Origin: Palsa-513 sp050010595
GTDB lineage: Bacteria; Actinomycetota; Thermoleophilia; Solirubrobacterales; Solirubrobacteraceae
Direction of reading: 5' to 3'
Assembly: GCA_050010595.1 (NCBI GenBank)
Contig: JBEKKS010000001.1
Location: 248,001 to 312,000 of the forward strand
Length of the DNA: 64,000 bases
Shown: positions 61,084 to 64,000 of the stretch, one piece after another
How positions within the stretch are numbered: position 1 is the stretch's first letter
Layout: every line of letters begins with the position of its first letter
The notes under the pieces: generated by a model
What the model saw: the letters and a program-made list of their open reading frames with translations, nothing else
The model's database searches: none
What the model was told of the DNA's origin: nothing
Position numbers and translations under genes: made by a program

Positions 61084-61974
61084 CTAGCGCTGCCCGGTGA
61101 CCTCGGCATAGGTGAGGCGACGACCGGCCACGCGGCGCAGGACGGTTGCGAAGCGGTCGTAGTCGGTGAGGCCGCGCAGGTTGTACGTGAACACGCGCTC
61201 GTCCAGGTAGCGGAACAGGTGCGCGGGATCGACGCTGACGTAAGTTCCGTGAAGGCCGCGCTTGAGCAGGCTCCAGAAGTTCTCGACGCCGTTGGTGTGG
61301 ACGCGGCCATTGACGTAGCTCTCCAGGTGGTCGACGACCGCGTGGTCGTAGTCGGCCGCGAGACCGTAGTAGGACTCGAGCGCGTCGGTGTAGACGGTCG
61401 ATCCTGCCTCGACGTTGTTGCGTACACGTGGCGCGAGGGTCCGGCGCTTGGCGTCGCCGACGACCTCAGCATGAACCCTGCCGCCACGCTCAACCATCCC
61501 GAGTACAGCGGTCTTGCCTCCCATACCGCCGCGCGGTGTCTTCTGCCGAGCGCGACGGTTCTTGTGCATGTTGCTGACCTTCCCGCCGACATAGGTCTCG
61601 TCAATCTCAACCTCACTACCGGGACCGCCGAGCTTGTCGAAGCTCCCGGTCTGCATAGCAAGACGGATGCGGTGGAGCATGAACCACGCCGACTTCTGCG
61701 TGATCCCGAGCGCGCGGGCGAGTTCGTGCGAGCTGATCCCGTTCTTGCTGTTAGCGACGAGCCAGACGGCAGGAAGCCACTTATCGAAGCCGAGCCCCGA
61801 GTCCTCGAAGATCGTGCCGACCTTGACCGAGAACTGGCGCTTGCACGCCTTGCACTTCCAGATGCGGCGCGTCGTCAGATACGAGTGCTTCTCCGTCGAT
61901 CCGCAGCGCGGGCAAACAGGGCCATCCGGCCAGCGCAGGTCCGCGACGAACTGGACGCAGACCTCCTGATCGGA
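61084..61974 (-). pseudogene. IS1595-family transposase, 5'-truncated
   Basis: About 296 residues remain. A zinc ribbon is intact (CPRCGSTEKH and WKCKACKRQF), and the ISXO2-like DDE core has EIDETYVGGK, VYTDALESYY and HTNGVENFWSLLKRG. The family's first 15-20 residues and the start codon are missing. Reading upstream at 61975-61981 the sequence switches into an ABC ATPase gene. The longest frame begins in that ABC gene and is chimeric. No inverted repeat could be found at this end, so the element is immobile unless helped in trans. Confidence 0.8.
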
Positions 61975-61981
61975 GCAGCGG

Positions 61982-63170
61982 GATCTGGACGATCGTCGAC
62001 TTCCCGGCCCCCGAGGGCCCGATGATCCCGATCGTCTCACCGCTCGCGACAGCGAAGGACAGCTCGCTCAGCACCGCCCGCCCCGCCACATACTCATAGG
62101 ACACCCGCTCGAACTCGAGCCGCTCGATTTCTCGCAGCGGCCGGCCTCCCGCCACCGGGCGGCTCGTCTCGTATTCGGCGGCCGCCGCCTGCAGGCGCTC
62201 GACATAGGGCACGCCTTGGCGCACGAACTGAAGTGAGCCCTGCAGCGCCTGCCCGTCGGTGCCAGCGCGCACGAGCAGCAGCACGACGGCGCCGAGCGAG
62301 GCGACATGCCCTTCACCGGCGGCGCTCAGCACCACGAGACCGCCGACAACAATGATGTAGACGAAGCTCTGGTAGAGGTAGGGCACGAGCCGGGTCACGG
62401 CTTGCGTGCGGTAGTAGAGCTCGCGCGCATCGACCATCAGGTCGTCGATCCGCTCGATCTGCGCGTCGCCCGCATCGAAGACCTGGGTCTCCTCGGCGAG
62501 CCGCGTCGCCTCGCTGACCCCGCTCGCGTAGCCGATCTCCGCCGCCGAGAGCGAGCGTGCGCGGCGCCCACCGAGCGCGGTCAGCGGTCGCAGTGCCGCG
62601 AAGAGCAGGACGGCACAGCCGACTACCGCGACAGCACCGATCGCGTTCAACAGCAGTGCCACGACCGCGAGCACCGGAATGATCACCCGGCTGCCTGCAA
62701 CGCTCCCATCGACGCGTGCGAGACCTGGTTCGTCAACAGCTCCTGCAGCTGCCCCTCGCGGTCGCGCGACTGCGCGCTCCACGACGCGCGGGTGAACGCC
62801 GCGAACACGTCGCGGCGCAGCATCGTCTGCATGTTCGCGCCGGCCTGCGCCGGCAGCCGCGACAAGGGCCCCTGGAAGGCGAGCCGCACGAACGCAAGCA
62901 GTAGCGCTAGGTCAAGCCGGCGCCCACCGTAGTGCCAACCCGAAACGACCCGATCGAGATCCCCACGTGCCCGCGCCCATCAACAAGCGCAGCGGCAGCC
63001 TGCGCGACGATCGTCAGGATTACCGACTCGGTCAGCCCTGACAGCAGCGAAGCGACGACGAGTGCGACAACCGGCTCGCGCGCCGGTCCAAGCATCAACC
63101 GCAGGCTCTCCCACGTGGACAGCTCGCGTGGGCGCCTGTGTTCTGTCTGCGCCACCTCCAAGCCACGCAT
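61982..63170 (-). pseudogene. ABC exporter gene (fused permease-ATPase), frameshifted and truncated
   Basis: Reading from 63170 (ATG, MRGLEVAQTEHRRP) the membrane domain begins (EPVVALVVASLLSGLTESVI) but stops near 62907 (VGTTVGAGLT). The sense continues in a second frame, LALLLAFVRLAFQGP to MGALQAAG, then in a third from about 62700 (RVIIPVLAVVALLLNAIGAV). The ATPase begins (LEFERVSYEYVAGRAVLSEL) and reaches Walker A GPSGAGKSTIVQI, where the gene is cut at 61982 and joined to transposase sequence. So it has at least two frameshifts plus loss of the remaining ATPase. Such exporters often serve peptides, lipids or polysaccharides. Its last codons may survive at 58407-58496. Confidence 0.75.
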
Positions 63171-64000
63171 CCTCCCGCACACAGCGGCAGCCTGTCCCCA
63201 ACCAACCTTGCGGAGCGCGAGTAGCGCTCGCGCTCGCCGCTTCAAAGTCCTCCTTCGCGCGGCAATCACCCCAGACAGCGCCTCGAGCCGAGCGCTTCGG
63301 CTCCTTCATGCGTGCCGGCGGCAATCGGCCCACCGGCTCCCGATCCCCGGCGCGCTCCGACTCCAATGGCTGCCTCGCCTCACAGAAACACCACAACGTG
63401 CCCGTCGATAATCTCGCAATGCTCCTCAGGATGATCGCTCCGACGAGCGAGCCACCTCGTCCTAAAGACGTACTCGGGCCCCAACAAGGGGACTCACAGC
63501 GAAGCGTCGCTACGACCGACGCACCATGCGCCGCAGCTACTGCCATCCGACACACGTCCCGCGGCGCCTAACGCACACCCCTCTCGACGAAACGACACGC
63601 GAGTGTCGGCCTGGCGGAAAGGTTCCACCCTGGTTACGGGAAAAGCGACGCAAGCTGCCTGGCACTCAACTCCATCAACATCGCCGCGCTGCAGTTGCTC
63701 CCGAACGACACTATTACTTTTTGCCCCTCTGCGGCGAGCCCCGCGCAAAACTCAATCCCGCGCCGCGTAAAGAAAAACCCGCGCGACAACGCCCTCAGTT
63801 CGTAATCCCGAGATAAAAGGATAAAATGGTGCACATAAAACCGATGAGGCATAACGTTGGCGAGCCGCCGCGGTGTCCACAAAACCCGATGAGACACGCC
63901 GAGCCATTCGGTGCCCCATGGTATAAGCTGTGACGATCCCGAGTGTGCCATCAACTCCGGGACCGGCGCGTCGCGTTTGCTCACCCGATCTAGAGTGTCG
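63171..64000. other. Gene-poor end of the window
   Basis: About 830 bases. Several frames are open but none shows the host's codon pattern or a recognised family. From 63650 on the GC content is clearly lower. Two related direct repeats occur: AAAACCGATGAGGCA (63837-63851) and AAAACCCGATGAGACA (63881-63896), 44 bp apart. It may hold the promoter of the ABC gene or foreign DNA. Confidence 0.4.

Larger units (their letters stand above)
58565..61087 (+). pseudogene. Trypsin-like serine protease gene split by an IS256-family element
   Basis: The gene is in two exact halves: 58565-59094 and 60517-61087, separated by the element and one copy of its 8-bp target repeat. Removing these restores 1101 nt, an open frame of 366 residues with no shift. 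The N-terminal half has the GTGFIVAV strand, the catalytic His in TARHVIE and the Asp in SETADVAALPL. The C-terminal half has the nucleophile Ser in GHSGSPVF. No signal peptide is visible. The C-terminal 100 residues (EAIRELLMRADVVEDR, then EFENFENLTGRLLRVPKKEL) are helical. The gene end overlaps the convergent IS1595-type transposase by 3 nt. The split separates His/Asp from Ser, so no active enzyme is made. Confidence 0.88.

Noticed and set aside
61084..62040. IS1595 transposase as an intact 318-residue gene
   Set aside because: Its first about 20 codons are in the ABC gene's DNA (antisense frame of Walker A region); the true N-terminus is missing.
63634..63984. 116-residue minus-strand ORF at the window end
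   Set aside because: Codon use is unlike the rest of the genome, no family features, and it spans the repeat-containing AT-richer stretch.
1..64000. tRNA, rRNA or phage attachment sites
   Set aside because: No cloverleaf-like or rRNA sequence was recognised by eye; a tRNAscan or Rfam run would be decisive.

Overview
This window is high-GC DNA with strong G/C preference at third codon positions. It carries hopanoid genes, PdxST vitamin B6 synthesis, secreted HYR/Ig-like proteins and many toxin-antitoxin pairs. The best guess is a soil-type actinobacterium, most like Thermoleophilia (Solirubrobacterales). That placement is inference from gene content; no rRNA or tRNA gene was seen.

Layout. 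0-4.1 kb: ferritin-like enzyme, a secreted surface protein and a MazEF-type pair. 4.1-8.7 kb (minus): hopanoid operon shc, a nucleoside-phosphorylase/IspH fusion and hpnH, joined by 4-nt overlaps. 8.7-12.7 kb: RpiB-like isomerase, pdxT-pdxS and a Kup potassium transporter. 12.7-14.6 kb: a 34-residue membrane peptide and HipBA with a clear operator. 14.8-25.9 kb (minus): a 2854-residue secreted protein and a 729-residue relative, together built from eight glycine-rich domains resembling the ALK/LTK glycine-rich domain, with a decayed VapC between them. 26-30.2 kb: RpiR regulator, cyclopropane synthase and an ABC exporter. 30.2-40.1 kb: three VapBC pairs, a glycosyltransferase, a degenerate GGDEF-EAL-MerR fusion, a secreted glycosidase, a methyltransferase and an LPG-synthase-type membrane protein. 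40.1-58.3 kb: an exopolysaccharide locus (two GT2 enzymes plus a third behind the flippase, Wzz/BY-kinase, GT4, Wzy, Wzx) framed by three large secreted glycosidase-like paralogues, one with twelve HYR repeats. 58.4-63.2 kb: a wreckage zone where a trypsin-like protease gene is split by an IS256-family element, followed by a 5'-truncated IS1595-family transposase fused to a frameshifted ABC exporter gene. 63.2-64 kb: no supported gene.

How it fits together. Much of the window concerns the cell envelope: hopanoids and cyclopropane lipids for the membrane, an exopolysaccharide machine, and very large secreted repeat proteins. The EAL-MerR protein could link cyclic-di-GMP to transcription of neighbouring envelope genes (inference).

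A recurring regulatory pattern is visible: many genes have a TANNNT box 5-6 nt before the start codon, with no Shine-Dalgarno sequence. This is the layout expected of leaderless transcripts. In the toxin-antitoxin operons this box sits between or against short repeats likely to be autoregulatory operators. The most striking items are the ALK-type glycine-rich giant, the HpnG-IspH fusion, the EAL-MerR fusion, the matched promoters of the glycosidase paralogues, a duplicated hairpin element bracketing a VapBC pair, and the exactly reconstructable IS256 insertion.
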